From positions 1-64,000 of the forward strand of contig DKPB01000029.1 in assembly GCA_002471015.1 (NCBI GenBank): a DNA stretch of 64,000 bases. Direction: 5' to 3'. Both the position numbers and the translations under genes were made by a program. Origin of the DNA: Stenotrophomonas sp. UBA7346 (GTDB lineage: Bacteria > Pseudomonadota > Gammaproteobacteria > Xanthomonadales > Xanthomonadaceae). Each line of letters starts with the position of its first letter. Within the stretch, counting starts at the first letter, position 1. Of the stretch, positions 8,026 to 18,267 are shown piece by piece. A model generated the notes under the pieces. It was not told the DNA's origin. It searched no databases and worked only from the letters and a program-made list of their open reading frames with translations.

Positions 8026-8055
8026 GCTCTACGAAAAGGAGGGGGCGAAGCGGTG

Positions 8056-8484
8056 TTATGCGAGGTTTGCGCGTAGCCAGCGCGTCACTGTTTCAACTAC
8101 ACCCAGCTTTTGCGGCACGTCCAAAGCAATTGCACGCGCAAAACCATCGGCGTTTCGAATGAACGTCTGACGCGCGATACGCTGCGCCTGCTGCACCGTC
8201 GACTGCTGCCGCCGCAGCTGCACGATCTGCACCGACGGCCGGCCCGGCGGCGTGAACTTCTGGTAGCGGCGTAGCTCGTCGGCAACCAGGCTCACGTCGT
8301 TGTCTGCCTTGAGCTGACTCTCACCAGCCAACAACAGCTGTTCCAGCGCCGAACCTGCGGCAGTCAGTGCATCGCCATCGGCGATGAACATCGCGTGCGT
8401 CCCCAACAGCGCCAGTGCGCCATCGCGCAGCTGCAATCGCTGCAGCTGCTGTGCCCAAGGGAAAGTTGCGGGAGGGGTAGCCAT
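8056..8484 (-). CDS. Conserved-looking hypothetical protein
   Basis: A 142-residue soluble protein without signal peptide or membrane segment; no family recognised. Composition is normal for the genome, in contrast to the spurious frames of the adjacent repeat block. The middle part is rich in Gln/Arg and probably helical (ELRRYQKF, QLRRQQSTVQQAQRIARQTF). The start ATG at 8484 lies in a repeat-rich area and the stop lies only about 30 bases from the right arm of the inverted repeat. Function unknown. Confidence 0.65.
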   Translation of the reverse strand: MATPPATFPWAQQLQRLQLRDGALALLGTHAMFIADGDALTAAGSALEQLLLAGESQLKADNDVSLVADELRRYQKFTPPGRPSVQIVQLRRQQSTVQQAQRIARQTFIRNADGFARAIALDVPQKLGVVETVTRWLRANLA

Positions 8485-8549
8485 GGCAGCCTGGAATAGT
8501 GGGAGGTGGCGAACTTTACGAGTTGGAACGGGGATGTTCCAGCGAAGAG

Positions 8550-8765
8550 CTTTCCCCCTCTCCCCAACCCCTCTCCCGCAAGGGGAGAGGGGCTACAGCT
8601 GCAGTTACTAGCACTGCTGGCGCTCGCAGTGCTTCAAAGCCCCTCTCCCCTTGCGGGGTGAAAGGGGCCGGCTGACGAACCGAAGGTTCGTGGCACCTTG
8701 AACGACCTTGCGCTGGCGCAAGGGCTGGGGCGCGGAGCGGGGGGTTGGGGAGAGGGGAAAGGAAT
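8550..8765. repeat. GC-rich palindrome cluster between hypothetical gene and dinG
   Basis: The 300 bases between 8485 and 8784 hold several C/G-run palindromes: CCCCTCTCCCGCAAGGGGAGAGGGG (8566-8593), CCCCTCTCCCCTTGCGGGGTGAAAGGGG (about 8640-8668) and a remnant GGGGGGTTGGGGAGAGGGGA (8739-8760). They match the palindrome family found near 16330, 18280, 36880, 44680 and 47650. Nothing else was seen in this gap. Confidence 0.7.
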
Positions 8766-8784
8766 TGGAGGCAAGCCTCCTACC

Positions 8785-10884
8785 TCAACCAATCACCCGC
8801 TTGAACGGCGGCAGCGAATCAATGATGCGCTTGCCATACCGGCGCGTCAGCAGGCGCGAATCCAGGATGATCACCCGCCCGGTGTCGGTTGAGGTACGGA
8901 TCAAGCGCCCCGAAAACTGGGTCAAGGTGCGCAACGCATGCGGGATCGCGATCAGGTTGAACGAGTTCAAGCCGCGGCTCTCGAACCACTCGCTCAAGGT
9001 CGAGGTCTGTGGATCGGTCGGCACGGCGAACGGCACCTGGGTGATCACCACCGTGGTGCAGGCCTCGCCCGGCAGGTCGAGGCCTTCGCCAAACGAGTTC
9101 AGGCCAAACAGCACCGAGCCCTCGCCCGCCGACGTGCGCTTGATGTGCTCGTCGATCATCTTCTGCTTGGCGCCGTCGCCCTGCACCAGGATCTTCTTGC
9201 GCAGCGAGGCCGGCATCAGCTCGGCCACCTTCTCCATCTTCCAGCGCGAGGTGAACAACACCATGCTGCCCTTGTCCCAATCCAGCTCGGCCACCAGGTA
9301 CTTGGCCACTTCCTTGGGATGACGCTCGCGGTCATCCGGCGTCACCGGGAACTGCGGCACGATCAGCTCGGCCTGGTTGGGCAGGTCGAACGGCGAGGCT
9401 AGCGACACCATCTCCGCTTCGTCGGGAATGCCGTTGTCGATCGCCAATGACTGGAAATCACCGCCGCCGGTCAGCGTCGCCGAGGTCATCACCACCGAGT
9501 CCACTTCGTCCCACAGCAGCTTGCGCAGCACCATCGCCGCCGATACCGGCGAGCAGTGCAGGATGTAGTCGCCATCGCGTGACATGGTCACCCAGCGCGC
9601 GATCGGCGGCTGGCCTTCCTTGTCCTCGCGGCGCCAGCCGGCCCACAGGTTGTACTGCTGCTCGACCATCTCCTGGGCCATGCCCAGGTTGCGCTGCAGG
9701 CGTTCGACCGCCGGATCATCCTGCTTGCCCTTGGCGACAGCAGAAGCCGCCGCTGTTGCCCAGTTGAGCAGGGTGCGGGTTTCATCGGCCAATACTTCGA
9801 TCGGCTGCCGCCAGGTTTCGGGCAGGCGGCCATTGGCAGCGCGCCACATCGGCTCGCGCTCATCAGGCTGCGGAATCCAGACGTTGCCGATCTCGTCGCG
9901 GAATGCCTTGAGCAGCTTGCTCACCCGCGATGCCACATCGATGGCCTCGTTCGGCAGCAGGTTGCCGATCTTGTCCTTGTCCACCGCGCGGTAGGCGCCG
10001 GCAATCAGGATCTGCAGGCGGCCGGTGCGCTTGGCCATGTCGTCCAGCGGCAGGTTGGCCGCGCCCTGGTCGATGGCAACGTTGCCGATATGGTGGCCTT
10101 CGTCCAGCACCAGCAGCATGTCGCCCGGCGGCGCGATCAGCGGCTGGCCGCTGTCGCTGTCGCCCAAGGACAGCGCCGACAACAGCAGCGCGTGATTGGT
10201 GACGATGATCTGCGCGTCGCGCACTTCGGTACGCGCACGCAGCACCGGGCATTGCGCCGAATACGCGCAGCGGCGGCCGGCGCAGGCCGAGGCCGGCGTG
10301 GTGATGCGCATGCGCAATGTGGGGGTGACATTCTCCGGCGCATTGTCCAGGTCGCCGTTCCAGCGGCCTTCGATGAAGGCCTTGGTCAGCTTCTCGGCAA
10401 CGTCCATTTCAATCGGTGCCAACGGCCGGTCATAAAGCTGCACGTCGTCGCCGAACATGCCCTCCTGCACGCCCTCGCCCTGTGCTTCGGCGGCGTTGCG
10501 CGTGCACAGGTAACGGGTGCGGCCCTTGGCCAGCGCCACGGTGGCCTGCAGGCCGGTGGACTTGAGGAAGTTGGGGATGTCGCGCTCGACCAGCTGCGAC
10601 TGCAGGGCCACGGTGCCGGTGCTGATCACCAGCTTCTTCTTGCTGGCCAGCGCAATCGGCACGCCGGCGGTGAGATAGCCCAGGCTCTTGCCGACGCCGG
10701 TGGGCGCTTCCACCACACCGACGCCGCCGGTGCCCAGCGCACGCGACACCACGCCGATCATCTGGCTCTGCGAGCGACGCGTGCTGAAGCCCGGGGTGTT
10801 CGCCTGCAGTTTGGCGTAGGCGTCACGGATGCCGGTTTTCAGGTCTTCGGTCAGCGTCCGTGGTGCTTCTACTTTTTCCGTCAC
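8785..10884 (-). CDS. dinG: ATP-dependent DNA helicase DinG
   Basis: A 699-residue XPD/DinG-type superfamily 2 helicase, a 5'-3' helicase that unwinds forked DNA, R-loops and D-loops. Visible motifs: Walker A EAPTGVGKS (about residues 59-67), Walker B VLDEGHH (a DEGH box instead of DEAH), MTSATLTGG and the late motif QFSGRLIR. Four Cys that would bind a 4Fe-4S cluster are present: one in YLCTRN and three in CAGRRCAYSAQC, whose C-x4-C-x5-C spacing equals that of E. coli DinG. The start is taken as the GTG at 10884 (MTEKVEAPRTLTEDL); a TTG at 10905 would add seven residues. It is a single gene; SOS control is known for E. coli dinG, but no LexA box was identified here. Confidence 0.95.
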   Translation of the reverse strand: MTEKVEAPRTLTEDLKTGIRDAYAKLQANTPGFSTRRSQSQMIGVVSRALGTGGVGVVEAPTGVGKSLGYLTAGVPIALASKKKLVISTGTVALQSQLVERDIPNFLKSTGLQATVALAKGRTRYLCTRNAAEAQGEGVQEGMFGDDVQLYDRPLAPIEMDVAEKLTKAFIEGRWNGDLDNAPENVTPTLRMRITTPASACAGRRCAYSAQCPVLRARTEVRDAQIIVTNHALLLSALSLGDSDSGQPLIAPPGDMLLVLDEGHHIGNVAIDQGAANLPLDDMAKRTGRLQILIAGAYRAVDKDKIGNLLPNEAIDVASRVSKLLKAFRDEIGNVWIPQPDEREPMWRAANGRLPETWRQPIEVLADETRTLLNWATAAASAVAKGKQDDPAVERLQRNLGMAQEMVEQQYNLWAGWRREDKEGQPPIARWVTMSRDGDYILHCSPVSAAMVLRKLLWDEVDSVVMTSATLTGGGDFQSLAIDNGIPDEAEMVSLASPFDLPNQAELIVPQFPVTPDDRERHPKEVAKYLVAELDWDKGSMVLFTSRWKMEKVAELMPASLRKKILVQGDGAKQKMIDEHIKRTSAGEGSVLFGLNSFGEGLDLPGEACTTVVITQVPFAVPTDPQTSTLSEWFESRGLNSFNLIAIPHALRTLTQFSGRLIRTSTDTGRVIILDSRLLTRRYGKRIIDSLPPFKRVIG

Positions 10885-10958
10885 GCCAATCTGCCAGCAG
10901 CTCAATCAAGGCGGGCATTTTCCCATACCCGCCCGCATTCACCGAATGCGTTGCGGGC

Positions 10959-11315
10959 TCAGGGTTTACCGGGAGCCTGTGGCCGCCGCAAGGCCTGCAC
11001 CAGCGCCCAGGCCAGCATGATGTAACCGACCGCTTCCAGCAGCGACAGCGCAATATGGCCAGTACTCAGCAGCGTATTCATCGAACCCACGCTGCTGTAA
11101 TTGCCACCTGCAATCAGCAGCAGGGGCACGGCACTCAGCACGCCACCAATCAGGGTGACGGCCAGCAGCAATCCCAACGCGGACAAGGCCACGCTGCGCA
11201 CCTTGCCGCGCGGGGTGTCGAGCAGCATCACCAAGGCAACGCCCAAGCCAATCAGGATCGGCAAGCGGTAGCCGATGGAAACCAGCAGGGTCGTCAGCAA
11301 TTCCATGGGTTGCAT
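10959..11315 (-). CDS. Hypothetical membrane protein
   Basis: A 118-residue hydrophobic protein with three to four membrane segments (about residues 5-32, 41-70 and 84-107) and a basic tail RRPQAPGKP. No family recognised. It starts nine bases after the aroE stop on the same strand, so the two are probably co-transcribed. Function unknown. Confidence 0.7.
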   Translation of the reverse strand: MQPMELLTTLLVSIGYRLPILIGLGVALVMLLDTPRGKVRSVALSALGLLLAVTLIGGVLSAVPLLLIAGGNYSSVGSMNTLLSTGHIALSLLEAVGYIMLAWALVQALRRPQAPGKP

Positions 11316-11324
11316 GGGCCAGCC

Positions 11325-12173
11325 TCAGTCCGCGGTGACCAACAGCGCGTCACCTGCGCGCAGTTCGGCATAGATGGCATCGGTTTCCGGGCGCATGCCG
11401 TGCCACTGCTGGAAGCTCTCCGCGGCCTGCTCGACCAGCATGCCCAAGCCATCGAAGCTGTTGCGGCAGCCCGCTGCACGCGCCCAGGCGAGGAACGGGA
11501 TCGAGGCCTCACCGTAGTTCAGGTCCACTGCCGTGGTCATGCTGTTGACCAGCGACAGCGGCAGGTTGAAGCCGTTGCTGTCACCGCGCGCGGCCGAGGT
11601 GGCATTGATGATCAGCTCGAAATCGCCCTGCTCGCGCAACGCTTCCCAATAGGCGGAAATGGCGCGGCCGGGTTCGCTCATGGCGTCGACCAGTGCATCG
11701 GCACGTTCGGGCGAACGGTTGACCACGATCAGTTCCAGGATGCCGGCATCCAGCAGGGCCGGTGCCACGCCGCGGGCGGCGCCACCGGCACCGAGCAGCA
11801 GCACGCGGCGGCCGCGCAGGTCCAGGCCGTGGCGGCCGGTGAGGTCACGGACCAGGCCGATGCCGTCGGTGTTGTCGCCGTGCCAGCGCTCGCCCTTGCG
11901 CAGCAGCGTGTTGACCGCACCGGCGCGCTGCGCGCGCGAGGTGGTGGTGGTGCACAGCGCGAACGCTGCCTCCTTGTGCGGCAAGGTCACGTTGGCGCCC
12001 ACGCCGCCATCGGCGGCAAAGGCCTCCAGAGCCGCCGCGAAGTCTTCCGGCGGTGCCTCGATGGCGCGGTAATCCACATCGATGCCATGGGCCTTGCCGA
12101 ACGCGGACTGGATGCGCGGCGACTGCGAGTGGGCAATGGGCTGGCCGAAAACGGCGTAGCGTGGAACGCTCAT
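11325..12173 (-). CDS. aroE: Shikimate dehydrogenase (NADP+)
   Basis: A 282-residue cytoplasmic enzyme of the shikimate pathway; it reduces 3-dehydroshikimate to shikimate with NADPH. Substrate-binding motifs are seen near the N-terminus (GQPIAHSQSP with the Ser pair, NVTLPHKEAA with the catalytic Lys, and NTDG with the catalytic Asp). The NADP domain has GAGGAARG and the basic NRSPERA loop typical of NADP preference. Length matches AroE (about 270-285). It faces the beta-propeller protein gene across a 52-base divergent gap. Confidence 0.95.
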   Translation of the reverse strand: MSVPRYAVFGQPIAHSQSPRIQSAFGKAHGIDVDYRAIEAPPEDFAAALEAFAADGGVGANVTLPHKEAAFALCTTTTSRAQRAGAVNTLLRKGERWHGDNTDGIGLVRDLTGRHGLDLRGRRVLLLGAGGAARGVAPALLDAGILELIVVNRSPERADALVDAMSEPGRAISAYWEALREQGDFELIINATSAARGDSNGFNLPLSLVNSMTTAVDLNYGEASIPFLAWARAAGCRNSFDGLGMLVEQAAESFQQWHGMRPETDAIYAELRAGDALLVTAD

Positions 12174-12225
12174 GGGGATCCTCTGCTTGACCTAGACTGG
12201 ACGCGACCTTGCCTGCTGGACCCTT

Positions 12226-13104
12226 ATGCGGACCCGATTGCTGCTGCTCGCGCTGACCGTGAGTCTACCCTTTACCCCCGCCGCCTCGGCGCTTTCCGAA
12301 TACGGCATCGAAGGCATGGGGGTGGTGTCCACCCGCGCGGACGAACTGCGCGCCACCCTCAGCGCCGACGGCCAGCGCATCATCTGGGCCAGCAACCGCG
12401 AGGGCGGTGCCGGTGGCTGGGACCTGTGGCACGCCCGCCTGCAGGACAAGCGCTGGACACAGCCGCAGCCGCTGGCAGTGAACAGCAGCGCTGACGAGCT
12501 GGATCCGTTCCTCAGCAGCGATGGTCGCTGGCTGTACTTCGCCTCCAACCGCCCCGGTGGCCATGGCGGCCTTGATCTCTACCGTGCCGCGCTGGGTGCC
12601 GATGGCCAATTGGGTGCTGTCGAGAACCTGGGCAGCACCGTCAATGGCCGGCAGGACGAACGGTCACCGGCCCTGGCCGAGGACGGCGGGCTGCTGTTCT
12701 CCAGCAACCGCCACGGCGGCACGGGCGGTTGGGACCTGTGGCAGGCACGCGCGGGTGCAGCAGACTTCGCCGCGCCGACGCCCCTGGTCGGCATCAACAG
12801 CGCCGGCGACGAACTGGATGGCAGCTGGCTCGGCGGCGGGCGTGGCGTGGTGTTTGCCCGCGCCAATGCCGGCGGCGGCGCGCAGCTGTGGCTGTCGCAC
12901 TGCCGGCAGGGGCAGTGGCAGGCGGCAACGCTGCTGGCGTTGTCATTCAACAGCGCCGACAGTGATACCCGCGGTGCCGTGCTGGACAACAATGCTCCCG
13001 GCGAACTGCTGGTCAGCGGCAAGGCGCGCGCGCCGCGTGCGGGTGGTTTGGACCTGTACCGGATGAAGGCACCGGCGGTTGATGGGGAGGCGTCCTGCCG
13101 CTGA
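12226..13104 (+). CDS. Exported PD40/TolB-like beta-propeller protein
   Basis: A 292-residue protein with a Sec signal peptide (first 23 residues, MRTRLLLLALTVSLPFTPAASA). The mature part has at least three PD40-type repeats, each with a variant of SxDGxxIxWASNRxGGxGGWDLW: around residues 45-66, 95-115 and 150-170. Such repeats form beta-propellers as in TolB and in OmpA-associated PD40 proteins. No OmpA domain is present, so a periplasmic binding role is likely but the partner is unknown. The ORF converges on the minus-strand 93-residue gene; an inverted GAGGGTGG/CCACCCTC pair spans both stop codons. Confidence 0.8.
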   Translation: MRTRLLLLALTVSLPFTPAASALSEYGIEGMGVVSTRADELRATLSADGQRIIWASNREGGAGGWDLWHARLQDKRWTQPQPLAVNSSADELDPFLSSDGRWLYFASNRPGGHGGLDLYRAALGADGQLGAVENLGSTVNGRQDERSPALAEDGGLLFSSNRHGGTGGWDLWQARAGAADFAAPTPLVGINSAGDELDGSWLGGGRGVVFARANAGGGAQLWLSHCRQGQWQAATLLALSFNSADSDTRGAVLDNNAPGELLVSGKARAPRAGGLDLYRMKAPAVDGEASCR

Positions 13105-13167
13105 GGGTGGATGCGCCGCCTCGGGCCTTCGCTGCGCGCTGCTTGTCGGAGGGGGCGAAAGCCACCC

Positions 13168-13449
13168 TCAGCCCTTGGCAGCCGCCAGCACCGCGGCGCG
13201 CAGGGCTTCGTACTCCACCTCACCAATCTGGCCGCCCTGCCTGCGCTGCTCCAGCTCGCGCAGGCGGGTTTCAACCTCAGCCCCCAGTGCCTGCTCGCGC
13301 TGCAGCCGCTCGGCCGCCGAGTGCAGCTGCACCGGCCGTTTGCGCGCGCGCAGGATGGCGGCGATCACCAGGCCGATGACCAGCGCGAACAGCGCCACGC
13401 CAATCAACCACACCGTCCAGTTGTAGGCCTCAAGACCGGGCACGTTCAT
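13168..13449 (-). CDS. Small membrane protein with SHOCT-like tail
   Basis: A 93-residue protein with one membrane segment (about residues 11-33, VWLIGVALFALVIGLVIAAIL), a basic linker and a helical C-terminal half. The end (LRELEQRRQGGQIGEVEYEALRAAVL) resembles the short SHOCT motif, in which leucines and a G-x-I-x-x-x-E/D-Y/F pattern are conserved; this is a by-eye match. The start codon ATG at 13449 has a full AGGAGG inside the hemB tail and lies one base after the hemB stop, so it is translated from the hemB transcript. Function unknown. Confidence 0.7.
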   Translation of the reverse strand: MNVPGLEAYNWTVWLIGVALFALVIGLVIAAILRARKRPVQLHSAAERLQREQALGAEVETRLRELEQRRQGGQIGEVEYEALRAAVLAAAKG

Positions 13450-13450
13450 C

Positions 13451-14440
<990 letters not shown>

Positions 14441-14470
14441 CGCGGTACTCCTTGATTCTGGAAACGGGGC

Positions 14471-15385
14471 TTACTGCAGCCGGTAACCCTGCGGCTGCAG
14501 TGGCTCGGGCAGCGGGCTGTGGCCCATTGCATCGAGCAGGTCGATTTCGATGGTACGCACCATGGCGTCCAGCGGCAGGTCATTGGGTTCGGTGCCGAAC
14601 GGGTCTTCCATTTCCTCGCCGAGCTGGTCCAGGCCGAAGAAGGCATAGGCCAGCAGCATCGATACCACCGGCGTGGCCCAGCCCAATGCGCCGGCCAGGC
14701 CAAACGGCAGCAGCACGCAGAACAGCCAGGCACAGCGGTGCAGCAGCAAGGTGTAGGCAAACGGCAGCGGGGTGCCGGCAATGCGCTCGCAGCCGGCCTG
14801 TACGCTGGCCATGCCCTGCAGGCGCGCGTCGAACTGCGCGTAGAGATAGGGATCCAGGCGACCTTCGCGCAGGGGCACGGCCAATTCGCTGGCCAGTTGG
14901 TCCAGCACGGCATTGGCAATATTGCGTCGCGCCAGCAGCGCCTCCTGGTCCGGCTGCAACCAGGCGGCGCAGGCGGCGGCCTGGTCGCGCCCACGCAGGC
15001 GCGCGGCCAGGGCATGGGCAAACGCGATGACCAGGTGCGTGCCGCGCTCACGCAGCTGTGGTTCGGCAACCAGCAGCGCTCCAGCCGCACGGGCGAAACC
15101 GCGCGATTCGATCAGCAGCTGCCCCCACAATTTGCGACCTTCCCACCAACGGTCGTGGCAGGCGTTGTTGCGGAAGCTCAGGAAGATCGACAGCACCAGG
15201 CCCAGCAGGGTGAACGGCACCACCGACAGACCGCTCCCACCCAGCGGGTGCCAGCTGCGGCTGAACGCCGCCACCAGCACCGCCAGCACGCCGATCGCCA
15301 GCACCTTGGGGGCGATGGCCGGCACGATGGAGCCGCGCAGGATGTACAGCAGCTGCCAGCCAGTGGGTCGGGGGCGGATGATCAT
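14471..15385 (-). CDS. Bestrophin-family membrane protein
   Basis: A 304-residue protein with four hydrophobic segments in two groups (about residues 25-75 and 220-265) around a long helical cytoplasmic part, as in bacterial bestrophins (UPF0187). The hallmark C-terminal stretch GLDQLGEEMEDPFGTEPNDLPLD is present. Bacterial members form pentameric cation-selective channels; others are uncharacterised. The start at 15385 (MIIRPRPTGWQ) is preferred over a GTG at 15412, which would add nine residues of poor quality. It lies upstream of hemB in the same direction; a functional link is not established. Confidence 0.85.
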   Translation of the reverse strand: MIIRPRPTGWQLLYILRGSIVPAIAPKVLAIGVLAVLVAAFSRSWHPLGGSGLSVVPFTLLGLVLSIFLSFRNNACHDRWWEGRKLWGQLLIESRGFARAAGALLVAEPQLRERGTHLVIAFAHALAARLRGRDQAAACAAWLQPDQEALLARRNIANAVLDQLASELAVPLREGRLDPYLYAQFDARLQGMASVQAGCERIAGTPLPFAYTLLLHRCAWLFCVLLPFGLAGALGWATPVVSMLLAYAFFGLDQLGEEMEDPFGTEPNDLPLDAMVRTIEIDLLDAMGHSPLPEPLQPQGYRLQ

Positions 15386-15488
15386 GGGCGGGGAACGCCT
15401 GCAACAGGGCACGGGGCGCCGGAGTGCTTCCGGCCAGCCCCTCTATTTTACGCCTGCCGCCTGTATCGCACCGGGCCGGGAGATTGGC

Positions 15489-15737
15489 TCAGATGAAGCC
15501 GCCGCCGATGCTCAGGCGGAACACCCCGACAATAATGACGATGGCATTGAGGATCAGGCCGGTCTTGGCGCGGCCGCGCTTGGCCTCATGGGTGAACAGC
15601 AGGCCGATGGCGGCGATGATCGCGCCGACCGCCGCGAACGGGATCAGGAACCAGTTGCCCCAGCCCAGCAACGGTATGAACGCCAACATCATCCACAACA
15701 GGGCAACGATGCCCCAGATCAGACTGATCAAGCCCAT
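15489..15737 (-). CDS. Small hypothetical membrane protein
   Basis: An 82-residue protein with three hydrophobic stretches (about residues 1-22, 27-48 and 59-76) separated by a short basic loop HEAKRGRAKTG. This resembles small DUF4190-type membrane proteins, but the match is loose. Good Shine-Dalgarno AGAGGGAA precedes the ATG. It is separated from the bestrophin gene by 103 bases. Function unknown. Confidence 0.65.
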   Translation of the reverse strand: MGLISLIWGIVALLWMMLAFIPLLGWGNWFLIPFAAVGAIIAAIGLLFTHEAKRGRAKTGLILNAIVIIVGVFRLSIGGGFI

Positions 15738-15868
15738 GCGTATTCCCTCTTGAGAAACCCAGGCCCAAGATAGCGGGGAACCCCGGCCCTGCCTATGGCC
15801 GGATTGTCGCCGGATTCAGTGAGTGCGACGGATCATCCTGAAATACCCACTGATCGGGGAGTGCGACC

Positions 15869-16291
15869 ATGAAATTTCCGCTTGCCATAGCGTTGGGCCT
15901 GGCCCTGGTAACCGGCGGCTGTGCCAGCACCTCCAAGGTGATGCTGGGCCAGGCGCGCGCGCCAGTGGACCCGGCCAGCGTGCAGATCTATTCCACCCCG
16001 CCGGCCGGATCGGTGGAAATCGCCCAGCTGGAATCCTCCAGCGCGGTCGGTTTTGGCACCCAGGGCCAGACCGATGCCGCCATTGCCCGGCTCAAGCGCG
16101 AAGCCGCCGCACTGGGCGCCAACGGCGTGATCCTGATGGGCGTGGGTGCCGGTGGCTCGCCGGTGGGCATGTCGGTAGGGGCCGGCAGCTTTGGCCGCCA
16201 TACCGCCGGTGGCCTGAGCGTGGGCATCCCCACCCAGCAGAAACGCGCCGCCGGCGTGGCGATCTGGGTACCGCCGGGCGCGGGCAAGTAA
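15869..16291 (+). CDS. Lipoprotein with YbjQ-like region
   Basis: A 140-residue predicted lipoprotein: signal peptide with VTGGC at residues 14-18, and Ala at +2, which would favour transfer to the outer membrane. After a short linker, residues 40-95 look like a compact alpha/beta domain with the pattern IARLKREAAALGANGVILMGVG, as in the YbjQ/heavy-metal-binding-like fold; a Gly-rich tail follows. Shine-Dalgarno GGGGAG lies upstream. Role unknown. A palindrome of the GC-rich family follows 27 bases after the stop. Confidence 0.75.
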   Translation: MKFPLAIALGLALVTGGCASTSKVMLGQARAPVDPASVQIYSTPPAGSVEIAQLESSSAVGFGTQGQTDAAIARLKREAAALGANGVILMGVGAGGSPVGMSVGAGSFGRHTAGGLSVGIPTQQKRAAGVAIWVPPGAGK

Positions 16292-16317
16292 GCGCCCGCG
16301 CGGTAGCGACCAGAAGC

Positions 16318-16366
16318 CACCCCCTCCCCGACCCTCCCCTGCGCCGACGGCGCAAGGGAGGGCGCA
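16318..16366. repeat. GC-rich palindrome (single copy)
   Basis: CCACCCCCTCCCCGACCCTCCCCTGCGCCGACGGCGCAAGGGAGGGCGC region: C-run arm, inner stem GCGCCG/CGGCGC and a partial G-run return arm. Same family as the elements near 18280, 36880, 44680 and 47650. It lies between a plus-strand and a minus-strand gene and could act as a terminator. Confidence 0.65.
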
Positions 16367-16382
16367 ACCGCAGTGCCCGCTG

Positions 16383-18173
16383 TTAGCGGCGCTGGGCCGG
16401 AATGAAAACCTCGTTGACCGCCGCTGCCAGCTGGTCCGGCGGCAGCAGGCCCTGGTCGAGCAGGAAGTTGTTGAAGGCCAGGCGGTCGAACTTGTCGCCC
16501 AGCGCCAGCTCGGTCTGCATGCGCAGTTCCATGATCCGGGTATAGCCGTAGAAGTAGCTGCAGGCCTGGCCCGGCGACCGCACGGTATAACGGTCCAGCT
16601 CCTGCGTGGCCATGGCCTCGGACAGGCCCACGCCCTCGACCAGCACCTTGCGCGCGCTTTCGCGGTCGGTCTGGCCCAGGTTGAGCGCGGGGTCGAGCAT
16701 GGCGCGGGCCGCACGCAGCAGGCGGAACTGCAGCGCGATCATCTGCCCGTCCAGCGGCTCGAACGGCACCATCTCGGCTTCGGCATACAGCGCCCAGCCC
16801 TCGACGTTGACCGAATTGAAGGCGAACAGGGTGCGCGCCAGCGAGATGCCGCGCTCCACCATCGCCGCGAACTGCAGGTCGTGGCCGGGGCGGCCTTCAT
16901 GCGCGCTCAGCGTCCAGGCCGCCGAGCCGAAGTTGAAGTCGTCGTACTGCGCCTTCTCGCCCGAGGCCGGGTTGCCCAGCGGCAGCACGAAGGTGCCCTG
17001 CTGGCCGGTGTTGCCGACCAGCGGTGCCGGCAGGTAATGCGGGGCCGGTGAGGCGGCACTTTCGGCCTCGCTGCCCAGGCGCATCTGCAGCGGGCGCTGC
17101 GGCACGTCAACGATGCCCTGCTTGCGGATGATGGGGTCGATTGCATCGATCACGCCGCGGTAATGCGACTCCAGCTGGTCGTTGCCGATCTTGTCCTGCT
17201 TCAGCGCGCGGATCACCGCCGCATAGTCGGTGTTGTCGGCCACCTTCAGGCCCTTGGCCTGCACCACCAGCGGCGCCAGCTGGCGCATCATCGCGCGGGT
17301 TTCCATGTACTCCAGCTGGGCGCGCTGCATCAGCAGGGCCGGGTCGATGTCCACGCCCACTTCCTTGAGCTGGAAGGCGTACAACTCGGCCGGCAGGCGG
17401 GTGTCGGTACGCGCCTTGGGCAGCACCTCCTTCTGCGTCCAGGTGATGTAGTCCTTCATCTGCGTGGACAGCGCGGCCAGCGACGCATCGGCACCGTCGA
17501 TCCTGTACTTGGCGAACAGCTTGCCGATGCCGGCGATGTAGGTGTCGACGTTGGCCAGGGCTTGGTCGACCTCGATTCTGGTCGGCTGCAGCAGGTTGGG
17601 CGTGCCGCTCTTTTCCTCGTAGCGCTGGCGCGCCAGGGTAGCCAGCGACTGCGTGCCCGGGGCCTGGCCCAGATAGGCCTTCAGGCGATCCAGGGCCTTG
17701 GCCCGGCGCGCTTCCGGTACCTGGTCGGAGAGCAGGCCGTTGATGCCGCCAAACACCGCCTGCGGCACATCCACCCATGGCATCAGGTGCTGTTCGTTGA
17801 GGGTGCTGCTCTCGATGTTGCGCTCGGCCGCGGCGATCAGGATCTGCAGGTCCTGGCGCACATTGGGGTCGCGCTCCACCTGCAGCTTCTCGCGCAGCTG
17901 GTCGCGCGCCTTGCCCAGCGCCGCGCGGTAACGGTTGCTGTTGTCCGGGCCCAGGTCGACAACCTTGTCGTCGTAACCCGGCACGCCGAAGAAGCTGGTC
18001 ATCTCCGGCTGGAACGGTGCCTGCGCCTGCAGCAGGATCTGCGCCAGTTCATTGCTGTGGGCAACCCAGGCCGGTGCAGCAGGTGCTGCCTTGGTCGGTG
18101 CCGGTGCCGCAACGGCGGTGAGCGGCAGCGGGGCAGCCAGGGCCAGGGCGACGGCAAGGACGAGAGGTTTCAT
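16383..18173 (-). CDS. Secreted DUF885 family metallopeptidase-like protein
   Basis: A 596-residue protein with a Sec signal peptide (first about 23 residues, ending AVAAP). The DUF885 hallmark HEGRPGH (HExxxH) sits in the C-terminal third and is followed by VEGWALYAE, where a Glu would complete a zinc site as in this M32-related family. Substrate unknown; likely a periplasmic carboxypeptidase-like activity by analogy only. The ATG at 18173 has GGAG seven bases upstream and is preferred over one at 18185. A palindrome cluster separates it from the upstream dipeptidyl peptidase gene. Confidence 0.82.
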   Translation of the reverse strand: MKPLVLAVALALAAPLPLTAVAAPAPTKAAPAAPAWVAHSNELAQILLQAQAPFQPEMTSFFGVPGYDDKVVDLGPDNSNRYRAALGKARDQLREKLQVERDPNVRQDLQILIAAAERNIESSTLNEQHLMPWVDVPQAVFGGINGLLSDQVPEARRAKALDRLKAYLGQAPGTQSLATLARQRYEEKSGTPNLLQPTRIEVDQALANVDTYIAGIGKLFAKYRIDGADASLAALSTQMKDYITWTQKEVLPKARTDTRLPAELYAFQLKEVGVDIDPALLMQRAQLEYMETRAMMRQLAPLVVQAKGLKVADNTDYAAVIRALKQDKIGNDQLESHYRGVIDAIDPIIRKQGIVDVPQRPLQMRLGSEAESAASPAPHYLPAPLVGNTGQQGTFVLPLGNPASGEKAQYDDFNFGSAAWTLSAHEGRPGHDLQFAAMVERGISLARTLFAFNSVNVEGWALYAEAEMVPFEPLDGQMIALQFRLLRAARAMLDPALNLGQTDRESARKVLVEGVGLSEAMATQELDRYTVRSPGQACSYFYGYTRIMELRMQTELALGDKFDRLAFNNFLLDQGLLPPDQLAAAVNEVFIPAQRR

Positions 18174-18267
18174 GGGCAGCTCCATAAGGGATGGGCTGAC
18201 CGTACGCAGTCATTGCTGGGGCGGCAAGGGTAGGAAGTGGGGATGTTGGGGGATTGCCGGAGCGAAA